Assembly (NCBI GenBank): GCA_030433215.1
Contig: JAUIMC010000001.1
Location: 1-64,000, forward strand
Source: Alphaproteobacteria bacterium
GTDB lineage: Bacteria > Pseudomonadota > Alphaproteobacteria > Caulobacterales > Parvularculaceae
DNA length: 64,000 nucleotides
Reading direction: 5' to 3'
Position 1 is the stretch's first letter; each line of letters begins with the position of its first letter. Shown piece by piece: positions 50,894 to 58,912 of the stretch. Made by a program: the position numbers and the translations under genes. The notes beneath the pieces are model-generated. The model did not search any database. It saw only the letters and a program-made list of their open reading frames with translations, and was not told the origin of the DNA.

Positions 50894-52201
50894 ATGTCTG
50901 ATTATTCTCCCCGCGAAATCGTCTCCGAACTCGATCGTTTCATCGTCGGTCAGAAATCCGCCAAGCGCGCCGTTGCGATTGCGCTTCGCAACCGCTGGCG
51001 CCGCCGGCGCGTCGAGGGCGCGTTGCGCGAGGAAATCACCCCGAAAAACATTTTGATGATCGGGCCCACCGGCGTCGGCAAAACCGAGATCTCGCGCCGC
51101 CTTGCGAAACTCGCCGGCGCGCCGTTCCTGAAAGTCGAAGCGACGAAATTCACCGAGGTCGGCTATGTGGGCCGCGACGTCGATTCCATCGTGCGCGATC
51201 TCGTGGAAATCGCCATCGGCATGGTGCGCGACAAGAAACGCGAAGACGTCAAAAGCGCGGCCCAGGCGGCGGCGGAAGAACGCGTCCTCGACGCGCTGGT
51301 GGGCGAGCGCGGCGCGGAAACGACGCGCGAAGCGTTCCGCAAGAAACTGCGCAATGGCGAGTTGGACGACCGCGAAGTCGATCTCGAGCTGCGCGACGCG
51401 CAATCGTCCTCGCCGATGTTCGAAGTGCCCGGCATGCCCGGCGCGCAGATGGGCATGATCAATCTCTCCGACATGCTCGGCAAAGCCTTTCAGGGACCGA
51501 AGACCACGCGCCGCGTAAAAATTCGCGACGCCTACGAGCCGCTGCTCGCCGAAGAAGCCGATCAGCTGATGGACGACGAAGCCATCGGCCGCGAGGCCGT
51601 GGAGCTCGTTCAGAATGACGGCATCGTTTTTCTCGACGAGATCGACAAGATCGCACGCTCTTCCGACCGGGCGAGCGCCGACATTTCCCGCGAAGGCGTG
51701 CAGCGCGATCTCCTGCCGCTGATCGAGGGCGCCACCGTCGCCACCAAGCATGGGCCGGTCAAAACCGACCATATGCTGTTCATCGCGTCGGGTGCCTTTC
51801 ACCTGTCAAAACCATCGGATCTGCTGCCGGAGCTGCAAGGGCGCCTGCCGATCCGGGTGGAGCTCGACGCGCTCTCCCGCGACGATCTGCGGCGCATTCT
51901 GACCGAGCCCGAGGCGAGCCTCATCAAGCAGTATTCCGCGCTCCTGGAGACCGAGGCGGTGACCCTCGACTTCACCGAAGACGCCATCGACGCGCTCGCC
52001 GACGCCGCCGCGGAAGTGAACGCCGGGGTCGAAAATATCGGCGCCCGCCGCCTCGCGACGATCATGGAGACGGTGCTCGACGAGATTTCCTTCGCGGCCA
52101 CGGACCGGAGCGGGGAGACCGTGACCATCGACCGGGCCTATGTTGAGGGTCAGCTCGGCGAAATCACCAAGAACGCCGATTTGTCCAAATATATCCTGTA
52201 G
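50894..52201 (+). CDS. hslU: ATP-dependent protease ATPase subunit HslU
   Basis: AAA+ unfoldase of HslVU. The 435-residue protein has [21 protein letters not shown], Walker A in [18 protein letters not shown], the pore motif GYVGRDV, Walker B in [11 protein letters not shown], and the C-terminus [20 protein letters not shown], whose last residues insert into HslV. It is about 1.2 kb from hslV, unlike the usual adjacent pair. The SD is weak and the start is fixed by homology. Confidence 0.97.
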   Translation: MSDYSPREIVSELDRFIVGQKSAKRAVAIALRNRWRRRRVEGALREEITPKNILMIGPTGVGKTEISRRLAKLAGAPFLKVEATKFTEVGYVGRDVDSIVRDLVEIAIGMVRDKKREDVKSAAQAAAEERVLDALVGERGAETTREAFRKKLRNGELDDREVDLELRDAQSSSPMFEVPGMPGAQMGMINLSDMLGKAFQGPKTTRRVKIRDAYEPLLAEEADQLMDDEAIGREAVELVQNDGIVFLDEIDKIARSSDRASADISREGVQRDLLPLIEGATVATKHGPVKTDHMLFIASGAFHLSKPSDLLPELQGRLPIRVELDALSRDDLRRILTEPEASLIKQYSALLETEAVTLDFTEDAIDALADAAAEVNAGVENIGARRLATIMETVLDEISFAATDRSGETVTIDRAYVEGQLGEITKNADLSKYIL

Positions 52202-52339
52202 ATAGGCACATCCCAAGCCATCCCTGGGGCGAGGGCGCCGCGCGGCGTTTTTGCATCAGCGGCGAAGATTCCGGCCGTCCAGGGCCCCGCGCCCGCCGCA
52301 AAAGCCGCCGAAAGGCCCGGAAGCCCTCGAAATCGCCCC

Positions 52340-52362
52340 AAGCCCCCGCAAAAGCGGGCTTT
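52340..52362 (+). terminator. Possible terminator after hslU
   Basis: AAGCCC-CC-GC and GCGGGCTT can pair across an AAAA loop with two bulged C residues, followed by a short TT tract only. It is weak but is the only candidate in the 220-base gap to the next gene. Confidence 0.35.
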
Positions 52363-52422
52363 CACGATCGTTAATGACAGGTTAATCTATCGCCCTTGAG
52401 GGAGTAGAGCGGGGAAATAGCC

Positions 52423-54327
52423 ATGGCAGACGGCGCAGCGCGGCCTTGGAAACGGCGGACCATGATGTCCTATGCCGAGGACGCGGACCCTCGTTTTTCC
52501 TCCAAAGAACCGGAAGCCGAGGGCAAGGGCAAGAAAAAGCCCTTCAGCGGAAAAGCGAAAAAACCCGCCCGCATCGCCTTCACCGGCGAGGAGTGGGGCT
52601 TTGGCTATCAGGCGACAAAAGAATTTCTCGACCGCGCCCGCCATCGCGGCACCGTGCCCGACGCGGGGTTCGGCGCCATGGAAATGCGCGTCGAGCGCGA
52701 GTTCGACGAGGCGAGCAAGAACAACGCTTTCGATTATCTGAACGCCGACACCCAGCCCCTGCGCACGAAAGAGCAGGCGCTGATGGCGGTGCAGCAGAAC
52801 ACCGCCGATTTCGCCATTGTGCCGTTCTACAATCCCTATTCCGGTTACGATTACGAATCCTTGCGCGCCGTCGCCAGCCTGTCGCGGCTGCGCGGCGTGC
52901 AGCAGATCGAAGCAAGCGATCATTACTGCCTCGCCGTGCATGAATCGCAGCTCTTCGACATCATGCAATCAGCCCATCCGGGATCGGCGTTTTCCGCGCT
53001 TCAGCGGCGCATGAGAAAATCCTGGGGCGGCGTCGACGCCGGCAGCGGCAACATGCCGGGCGGCGAGTCGGGCTATGACGGCGAAGCGCCGCGCGCGGGC
53101 CTGCCTATCGACATGGCCGATCAGAAATTGATCCGTGACCGGATCGATGTGGTGTTCGCCGGCCCGGAAGCGGCGCGCCGCTGCAAATCGAAACTTGACG
53201 GCCTGCGCTCGCTCGGCATCGAAACCCGCGAGATTCCGATGATGATCGAGCCGCATCGCGAACTCGCGAAGCTGGCCCGCTCAAACATTTCGAGCAATCG
53301 CCAGACAACCACCATGTATGACGCCAATAGCGGCGAAATCAGGCTGAATTCGGTGCTGGGCGCAGACACCCAGAATTCATCGCTCTTCGCCATGGTGCTG
53401 CCTTACGAAGTCGCGATGCGCTCATCCGACTACCAGATCATCGATCATAATTTCGAGCAGAGCGATCCGCAGAAAACCCGATTCATGGTGGTCGAGAACA
53501 ATCCCGACCACACGCTTTACGAAGACCGGTACCGCACGACCGACGCAAAGACGTCTTATTGGACGAACCGGCTGGCGACCATCGCCAATCCGAGCATCAC
53601 CGCGGCCATTCCGGCGGGCGTCATGCGCTTTCTCGGCATGGCGGTGGGCGCGCTTTCCATTGTGCTGCTCGTCTTCGGCATTTACGGGCTCAGCGCCTCC
53701 GTCGCATCGTTCGATCTTCCGCGCGGTTTCGCCTGGCTGTCCTCGCTGACGACAACAGGCATGCTGGCGCTTGGCGCCGCCGCGGCGGTCGCCGCCTTCG
53801 TCATGCTGTCTTCGCACGCCACCGGCTCGCGCGGAGTGCGGGTGATGTTCCTGTTCCGCCGCGACAAGACCGCCGCCTCCATCGGCGACGTCGAAAACTA
53901 TCTGCGCAATTACGGCGTGCGCCACACCGTGGTGCGCGTCGACGAAGACAGCGAGCGCGACTCGCCAGCCTCGATCGTGCTCGATGTCGAGTTCGATCCG
54001 GCCGACTTCAAATATGGATTGTTCGCGATGATGACGCGGCGCCTGCGCGGCTCCGTCGTCAACGGCGCGGTCAAGAAAACCTTCCAGCGCTGGAAGAACC
54101 GCGGCGTCACCATTCTCGCCGCCATGCCTTTCGAGCCGGAGCATGCGCAACTGCCCAAGCACAAGCCGCGCCGCTGGTGGAACGAGGCGGTGGGCGACTG
54201 GTTCGCGGACGCCACCGAAACCTGGTTCATCCGCATCTCGCGCATTATGTTTTTCTATCTGCTGCCGGCCGCCGCGGTCATCGCGCTCTGCGTCTATTTT
54301 CTCAATGGCGGGACCCTGAGCCAGTAG
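52423..54327 (+). CDS. Membrane protein with prephenate-dehydratase-like and ACT-like regions
   Basis: The 634-residue protein has an unusual architecture. Residues about 48-370 look like a divergent prephenate dehydratase: RIAFTGEEWGFGYQATKEFL (compare IAYQGEPGAFSE in pheA), TADFAIVPFYNPYSGYDYES (compare MLPVENSLAG), and KTRFMVVEN with the catalytic TRF triplet. Two transmembrane helices follow (about 400-424 and 443-463), then an ACT-like segment (about 470-545, VMFLFRRDKTAASIGDVENY), and a final transmembrane helix (about 606-628). ATG 52423 follows GCGGGGAAATAG. True pheA is at 23881-24738, so this is a paralogue with a different, unknown role. Confidence 0.7.
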   Translation: MADGAARPWKRRTMMSYAEDADPRFSSKEPEAEGKGKKKPFSGKAKKPARIAFTGEEWGFGYQATKEFLDRARHRGTVPDAGFGAMEMRVEREFDEASKNNAFDYLNADTQPLRTKEQALMAVQQNTADFAIVPFYNPYSGYDYESLRAVASLSRLRGVQQIEASDHYCLAVHESQLFDIMQSAHPGSAFSALQRRMRKSWGGVDAGSGNMPGGESGYDGEAPRAGLPIDMADQKLIRDRIDVVFAGPEAARRCKSKLDGLRSLGIETREIPMMIEPHRELAKLARSNISSNRQTTTMYDANSGEIRLNSVLGADTQNSSLFAMVLPYEVAMRSSDYQIIDHNFEQSDPQKTRFMVVENNPDHTLYEDRYRTTDAKTSYWTNRLATIANPSITAAIPAGVMRFLGMAVGALSIVLLVFGIYGLSASVASFDLPRGFAWLSSLTTTGMLALGAAAAVAAFVMLSSHATGSRGVRVMFLFRRDKTAASIGDVENYLRNYGVRHTVVRVDEDSERDSPASIVLDVEFDPADFKYGLFAMMTRRLRGSVVNGAVKKTFQRWKNRGVTILAAMPFEPEHAQLPKHKPRRWWNEAVGDWFADATETWFIRISRIMFFYLLPAAAVIALCVYFLNGGTLSQ

Positions 54328-54353
54328 GGACCGCCGCAGACCGCCAGCAAGGG

Positions 54354-54950
54354 TCAGCGTTTCAGAAATACGTAAAACGCCCCGGCGCCGCCATGGCGCT
54401 GATGGGCGGGGGCGGCCCGGGAAACGAATTTCCGCACCGCGTCTTCCCCGATCCAGTGCGCAAGCCGCGCCCGCAAGACCCCGCGCCCGGCGCCGGCCCG
54501 GTCGACATCCCGCGTAAAGTCAGGCGCGCCCTTGCCGGTAATGACAAGCAGGCAGCGCGCGCCCCGCGCATGGCCCTGGGCGATGAAACGGTGAAGGACG
54601 CCCCTAGCGGTGCGCTGGGTGTGGCCGTGGAGGTCGAGGGTCGCATCGATGGGCAGCCGGCCCCGGGCCGCCAGCTTGTCGAGGCGGGGATCGCCCGCGG
54701 TAAAGGGGTGCTGGACCCTGGGGGAGAGGCCTTCCTTATGGGAAATCGCAACGCCCCCGGCCTTCGGCGCCGCCAAGTCGCGACCATGGCGGCGCGGCGG
54801 CGTCACCCCGATAGGCGGCCCCGCCTTTGTTTCCGGGTCCGAAACGAGACTTTCCGGCCTTGGCTTATTCTTGTGCGCCGGGACCACGTCGCGGGTCGCC
54901 CGGCGCCACAGCGCCTCTTCATCGGAGCTGAGGCGGCGTTTGCGGCTCAC
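54354..54950 (-). CDS. Smr/MutS2 C-terminal domain protein
   Basis: The 198-residue protein has a basic, Pro-rich disordered N-terminal half (RKRRLSSDEEALWRRATRDV, then long linker) and a C-terminal Smr domain with LDLHGHTQRTARGVLHRFI and LLVITGKGAPD. In stand-alone bacterial Smr proteins these mark the nuclease domain that can nick or cut DNA/RNA. The AHQRHGGAGAFYVFLKR ending is also typical. It overlaps mltA by four bases (ATGA) on the minus strand. Confidence 0.92.
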   Translation of the reverse strand: MSRKRRLSSDEEALWRRATRDVVPAHKNKPRPESLVSDPETKAGPPIGVTPPRRHGRDLAAPKAGGVAISHKEGLSPRVQHPFTAGDPRLDKLAARGRLPIDATLDLHGHTQRTARGVLHRFIAQGHARGARCLLVITGKGAPDFTRDVDRAGAGRGVLRARLAHWIGEDAVRKFVSRAAPAHQRHGGAGAFYVFLKR

Positions 54951-56308
54951 GAGGGCAGATCTCCGGCTTTTTCCGGCAGACGCTCTGCGAGCCGGCGGGG
55001 CAGGAGGACAACCATCGCCCCTTTCGCGTTCATGGGCCCGGCGATCGCCGCAGCGTCATCGCCTGCGCCCCAGAAGACATCGCCCCTGACAGGCCCCCTG
55101 ATGGCCCCGCCCGTATCCTGCGCGATGAGGAGGCGCCGGATAGGCTTGTCGCCGGCGCCGCTCACGGGCTCGATATCGACCCACACCGGCGCGCCGAGCG
55201 TGTGATAGCGCCGGTCGACGGCAAGCGAGCGCCCGGGCGTCAGCGGCGCGCCTTGCGCACCCAGGGGACCGAGCTCCGGCGCGACCGTTTCCAGTTCACG
55301 GAAGAAAACATAGGAGGCATTCTCGTCTCTCAGATCCGCCGCCGCGCCCGGCTCCGCCGAGACGAGCCATTCGCGGATCGACTGCATGGTGATCTCTTCG
55401 AGCGGCATCACCCCGCGCTCGACCATGACCCGGCCGATGGCCGTATAGGGGTGGCCGTTCTGGCCGGCGTAACCGACGCGCATAACGCCGCCATCTTCGA
55501 AGACGAGACGGCCCGAGCCTTGTATCTGCAAAAAGAACAGATCATTGGGGTCGAGCCAGGCGAGCGCCTCGCCCTTGGCGCCAGCGCTGATGTCACCGCG
55601 CGCTTCATAGGGTTGGAGCCGCCCGCTCTCGACGCGGCCCGCGATCCGTTCGCCCTTCAGCTCATCACGGAAGAGACCAAGATCGACTTCCACAAGATCA
55701 TCCGGACGCGGAAGAACAGGCGCCGTATGCGCATCGGACCGGTTGCGCGAGGCTTGATAAACCGGCTCGAAATAGCCGGTGAATGTTCCTTCGCGCTCGA
55801 TGCGCGGCCCGGCGCGATGGGCGCGGCCCTCGGGCAGCGGCTGGCGCACAGAAAAGATCTCAACAGGCTGGAAATGGAATTCAAAGAAAGACCGCAAGGC
55901 GCCGCGCCGGTTCGCGGGGTCAGCATAGGCGCTGACGATCAGCGCCCGCGCTTCGGCGCAAGGGCGCAGCCAGTCCTCCACGGCGCCGGAGAAGGTCACC
56001 GCCGGATCGGAAAGGCCTAAACTTTCCATTGGGTTAGCCGGAGCATTCGCATCCCGCGCTTCAAAAACCGCACAGGACCGCACAAAGGCTTCAAGGGCGA
56101 GGCTCGGATCATCCTGGCGCCAGCCGATAATGTCGTCAAAGTCGATAAAGCGATAAGCCGGCGCGGGCGGCGCAAACTCATCGTCGGAAAATTCGCGCGC
56201 GTAATAGGGCGGGATGACGCCGGTGAAAACCAGCGCGGTCGCAATCGCCGCAACCAAAACAGCGCCCGCCAGAAACAGACGCAGGAGCGTTCCTTTTGAA
56301 GCTGTCAT
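54947..56308 (-). CDS. mltA: Membrane-bound lytic murein transglycosylase A
   Basis: MltA cleaves peptidoglycan glycan strands with 1,6-anhydro product. The 453-residue protein has an N-terminal membrane anchor (LRLFLAGAVLVAAIATALVF), then GTFTGYFEPVYQASRN, DLFFLQIQGSGRLVFEDG, the active-site region VGYAGQNGHPYTAIGR, and the 3D-domain end LLIAQDTGGAIRGPVRGDVFWG with the catalytic Asp. It is upstream of smr and overlaps it by 4 bases. The Tim44-like gene precedes it, as commonly seen in alphaproteobacteria. Confidence 0.95.
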   Translation of the reverse strand: MTASKGTLLRLFLAGAVLVAAIATALVFTGVIPPYYAREFSDDEFAPPAPAYRFIDFDDIIGWRQDDPSLALEAFVRSCAVFEARDANAPANPMESLGLSDPAVTFSGAVEDWLRPCAEARALIVSAYADPANRRGALRSFFEFHFQPVEIFSVRQPLPEGRAHRAGPRIEREGTFTGYFEPVYQASRNRSDAHTAPVLPRPDDLVEVDLGLFRDELKGERIAGRVESGRLQPYEARGDISAGAKGEALAWLDPNDLFFLQIQGSGRLVFEDGGVMRVGYAGQNGHPYTAIGRVMVERGVMPLEEITMQSIREWLVSAEPGAAADLRDENASYVFFRELETVAPELGPLGAQGAPLTPGRSLAVDRRYHTLGAPVWVDIEPVSGAGDKPIRRLLIAQDTGGAIRGPVRGDVFWGAGDDAAAIAGPMNAKGAMVVLLPRRLAERLPEKAGDLPS

Positions 56309-56354
56309 GAAAGGACCACGGCCCGGCGCTCCCCTGTTGCGGCGCCGGAAAGTT

Positions 56355-56999
56355 TTATTCGCCGCCGCCGGTCGCTACAAGCGTCCAGTTGGGATCGCCG
56401 CTCGCGCGCTTGCGCGAAAAGGTCCAGCGGTCCTTGACGAGATCGATGCGGTTGGGATCGCCTTCGACAACCTCGCCGTCACGGTCGCGGGTGACGCGCA
56501 CCTGGTCGGACTTGAATTCCACGACCGCATTCATGGCGCCGTCCTCGACCGAACTGTCGATGATCGCCGCATGTTCGATGCCGACGAATTTGAGATCGCT
56601 CTGATAGCCGGCCGCATCGCGCTCTGAGACCGCGGTCTTGAATGCGCCGTATACGGAATCGCTGAGATAGGGGCGGATCGATTTGAGGTCGCCCGACGCG
56701 AAGGATTCGACGATCATTTCATAGGCGCCGCGGGCGCCGGCGAGGAACGCCGCCTCGTCGAAGGCTGGATCGGCGTCGCGCAGGACCCGGGCGTTGGTGG
56801 AGACGGGCTTGGGCGCAGACTCTTCCGGCATGGCCGTTTCGTCGTCTGCCGGGTTGTCCGACGCCTGCGAGCGCGCCCTTTCGCGGACGGCTTCGAGATC
56901 GTGACGCTGCTCATGGCCGGTGCGCGCGCCCAGCACCGAAATCAGCCGGAAAATCACGAACGCCGCTACGCCTGCGAAGAAAAGAAGCACTGGATCCAT
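56355..56999 (-). CDS. Tim44-like (TimA) domain membrane-anchored protein
   Basis: The 214-residue protein has one N-terminal membrane helix (VLLFFAGVAAFVIFRLISVL), a charged linker, and a C-terminal Tim44/TimA domain. The domain shows DPAFDEAAFLAGARGAYEMI, SFASGDLKSIRPYLSDSVY and a final DRWTFSRKRASGDPNWTLVATG. It is the bacterial relative of the mitochondrial import adaptor and is often found with secB and mltA in alphaproteobacteria. It probably acts at the inner membrane with secretion or folding machinery. It is divergent from fxsA. Confidence 0.93.
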   Translation of the reverse strand: MDPVLLFFAGVAAFVIFRLISVLGARTGHEQRHDLEAVRERARSQASDNPADDETAMPEESAPKPVSTNARVLRDADPAFDEAAFLAGARGAYEMIVESFASGDLKSIRPYLSDSVYGAFKTAVSERDAAGYQSDLKFVGIEHAAIIDSSVEDGAMNAVVEFKSDQVRVTRDRDGEVVEGDPNRIDLVKDRWTFSRKRASGDPNWTLVATGGGE

Positions 57000-57083
57000 A
57001 AGGGCGAATATCGCTCCAAAACCTTAATATTGCTCAAGCACGTTCTATATAGGACCTATCACATAGAATACACCCGGGGACCC

Positions 57084-57491
57084 ATGCTGTTCGCCCTTAT
57101 CGCCCTGTTTATCCTCGGCCCGATCGCCGAAATTTACGTGCTTTTGACCGCCGCCCAGGCTTTCGGGGTGCTGCCGGTGATCGCCATGTGCCTCCTCACG
57201 GCCTTTCTGGGGGGCTTTATCATCCGCTGGCAGGGGCTCCGGGCCCTTCATGCGGCCCGCGCGGACCTCGAGACCGGCCGGCTGCCGGTGGATTCCGCCG
57301 TCGACGGGGCGCTCCTGATCGTCGCCGCGCCCTTCCTGATGACCCCCGGCTTCCTCACCGATGCGGCGGGCTTCATTCTCCTCGTCCCGCCGGTGCGGCG
57401 AATAATCGCCCGGATGGCTCTGAAGGCCGTGCGCGGGCATATCGTGCGCCGCGAGGAGGAAGTGCGGCGCGACGACGACTATCTGCGCTGA
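57084..57491 (+). CDS. fxsA: FxsA-family membrane protein
   Basis: The 135-residue protein has the FxsA pattern: N-terminal helix FALIALFILGPIAEIYVLL, a second helix with LLTAFLGGFIIRWQG, the conserved DGALLIVAAPFLMTPGFLTD-type segment, and a basic C-terminus. In E. coli FxsA it sequesters phage F exclusion factor, and a general role is not known. It is directly upstream of secB (107 bases) on the same strand. ATG 57084 follows GGGGACCC. Confidence 0.92.
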   Translation: MLFALIALFILGPIAEIYVLLTAAQAFGVLPVIAMCLLTAFLGGFIIRWQGLRALHAARADLETGRLPVDSAVDGALLIVAAPFLMTPGFLTDAAGFILLVPPVRRIIARMALKAVRGHIVRREEEVRRDDDYLR

Positions 57492-57551
57492 CGAGGGCCA
57501 TCGCCGGCCGGGCCGCGGGTCAGCCGGGTTGCAGCCGTGGGACGGTGCGTG

Positions 57552-57571
57552 TAAGGAGCGCGCTCCTTTTT
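57552..57571 (+). terminator. Palindromic terminator-like hairpin between fxsA and secB
   Basis: AAGGAGCG-CGCTCCTT (57553-57568) is a perfect palindrome that can form a 6-bp stem with a CGCG loop, followed by a T-run to 57571. It probably ends fxsA transcripts or attenuates readthrough into secB. Confidence 0.45.
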
Positions 57572-57597
57572 CCGCAAATCCTTTACGGGACGATCTC

Positions 57598-58143
57598 ATG
57601 TCCGATACGCCGACCCCGCCCGATTCCGCCCCGCAAGGCGGCAACCCGCAAGACGCGCCGTCGCTGACCGTGCTGGCGCAATATCTGAAGGACCTTTCCT
57701 TCGAGAATCCCCGCGCGCCGGGCGTCTATCAGTCGAACGCCCAGCCCAAGATCGAAGTCAATGTGGACGTGCAGGGACGGGCCCTCAACGCCAGCCAGTA
57801 CGAGGTCGAGCTTTCGGTTTCCGCCCGCGCCAATCGCGACAACGCGGAAGTCATGTTCGTGGTGGAAGCGGCCTATGCCGGCGTTTTCGAGATCACCGGC
57901 GTGCCGCGCGAGCAGCTTGAAATGGTGATGCTGGTGGAATGCCCGCGGCTCTTGTTCCCGTTCATGCGCCAGATCGTCGCCGACGCGACGCGCAACGGGA
58001 ACTTCCCGCCGCTAATGCTCGAGCCGATCGACTTCATGAGCATTTATGTCGCCAACGCCCAGCGCCGCGCTCAGGAAGGCTCTCCCGCCGCTGGCGCGGA
58101 GAACGGCGCCGCGCAGACCACCCCGCCCGAAGGCCAGGCGTAA
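57598..58143 (+). CDS. secB: Protein-export chaperone SecB
   Basis: SecB keeps preproteins unfolded and delivers them to SecA. The 181-residue protein has the family core LTVLAQYLKDLSFENPRAPGV, IEVNVDVQGRALN, EVELSVSARANRD, AAYAGVFEITGVPREQLEMV, ECPRLLFPFMRQIVADATRNGNFPPLMLEPIDF, quoted in short pieces. An acidic/Ala C-terminal tail and a Pro/Gln-rich N-terminal extension are typical of alphaproteobacteria. ATG 57598 is used. It is convergent with dnaQ. Confidence 0.97.
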   Translation: MSDTPTPPDSAPQGGNPQDAPSLTVLAQYLKDLSFENPRAPGVYQSNAQPKIEVNVDVQGRALNASQYEVELSVSARANRDNAEVMFVVEAAYAGVFEITGVPREQLEMVMLVECPRLLFPFMRQIVADATRNGNFPPLMLEPIDFMSIYVANAQRRAQEGSPAAGAENGAAQTTPPEGQA

Positions 58144-58149
58144 ACAGGC

Positions 58150-58869
58150 TTACCCGGCCGCCGCTTTCTTCCAGACCGCGTCGTCGCCAAGCTCGGCGAC
58201 GAACGCCTCATGGGCCGCGCGCTCCGCATCCGTCACGAGAGAGGGCAACGCTTGCGGCCGCTGGCGCGCCGGCGCGCGCCCGCCATTGACGCGGCCTTCG
58301 CCGCCCGAGGCGCTGTCTTCCCGCTTGAAATCAAGACCGGCCTGAAGGCCGCCGGTCAGTTCGATATAGACCGTCGCTAGAAGCTTTGAGTCGAGCAGCG
58401 CCCCGTGGCCGTCGCGCTCGCGGATCGAGGTGTCGATCGAAAAGCGCGCGCAGAGCGCGTCAAGGCTCGCCGGAGCGCCCGGAAATTTCCGCCGCGCCAG
58501 ATGCAGCGTGTCGACGATATTGTCCTTGGGGAGGAGGCGCAGCCCCGCCGCGCCGAGTTCGGCGTTCAGGAAGGGCAGGTCGAAGCCGATGCCGTTATGG
58601 GCGACGAGCTGCGCGTCGCCGACGAACTCCAAGAACGCCTCGGCGACGCACGGATCCTTGAACAACGGCTTGTCGCGCAGGAATTCCGCGGAGAGCCCGT
58701 GCACCTCGTAAGCGCCCATGGGCATGTCGCGTTCGGGGTTCACATAGGTGTGGAAATTGCGTCCGGTCACCGCGCCGTTGACCATTTCCACGCCGCCGAT
58801 CTCAACGATCCGGTGGCCTTCGGAAAACTTAAATCCCGTCGTCTCGAGGTCGAAAACGATCTGCCTCAT
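58150..58869 (-). CDS. dnaQ: DNA polymerase III subunit epsilon
   Basis: Proofreading 3'-5' exonuclease of the replicase. The 239-residue DnaQ has ExoI VFDLETTGF (Asp and Glu), ExoII GFDLPFLNAEL (HNGIGFD), and ExoIII HGALLDSKLLATVYIELTGG with the DEDDh His. The C-terminal region (HEAFVAELGDDAVWKK) resembles the alpha-subunit contact tail. It is convergent with secB, and 43 bases from the end of cckA. Confidence 0.97.
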   Translation of the reverse strand: MRQIVFDLETTGFKFSEGHRIVEIGGVEMVNGAVTGRNFHTYVNPERDMPMGAYEVHGLSAEFLRDKPLFKDPCVAEAFLEFVGDAQLVAHNGIGFDLPFLNAELGAAGLRLLPKDNIVDTLHLARRKFPGAPASLDALCARFSIDTSIRERDGHGALLDSKLLATVYIELTGGLQAGLDFKREDSASGGEGRVNGGRAPARQRPQALPSLVTDAERAAHEAFVAELGDDAVWKKAAAG

Positions 58870-58912
58870 GCCGCCTCAATACCGGCGCGCCGCCCAGCGC
58901 GCCGCCTCCTGT

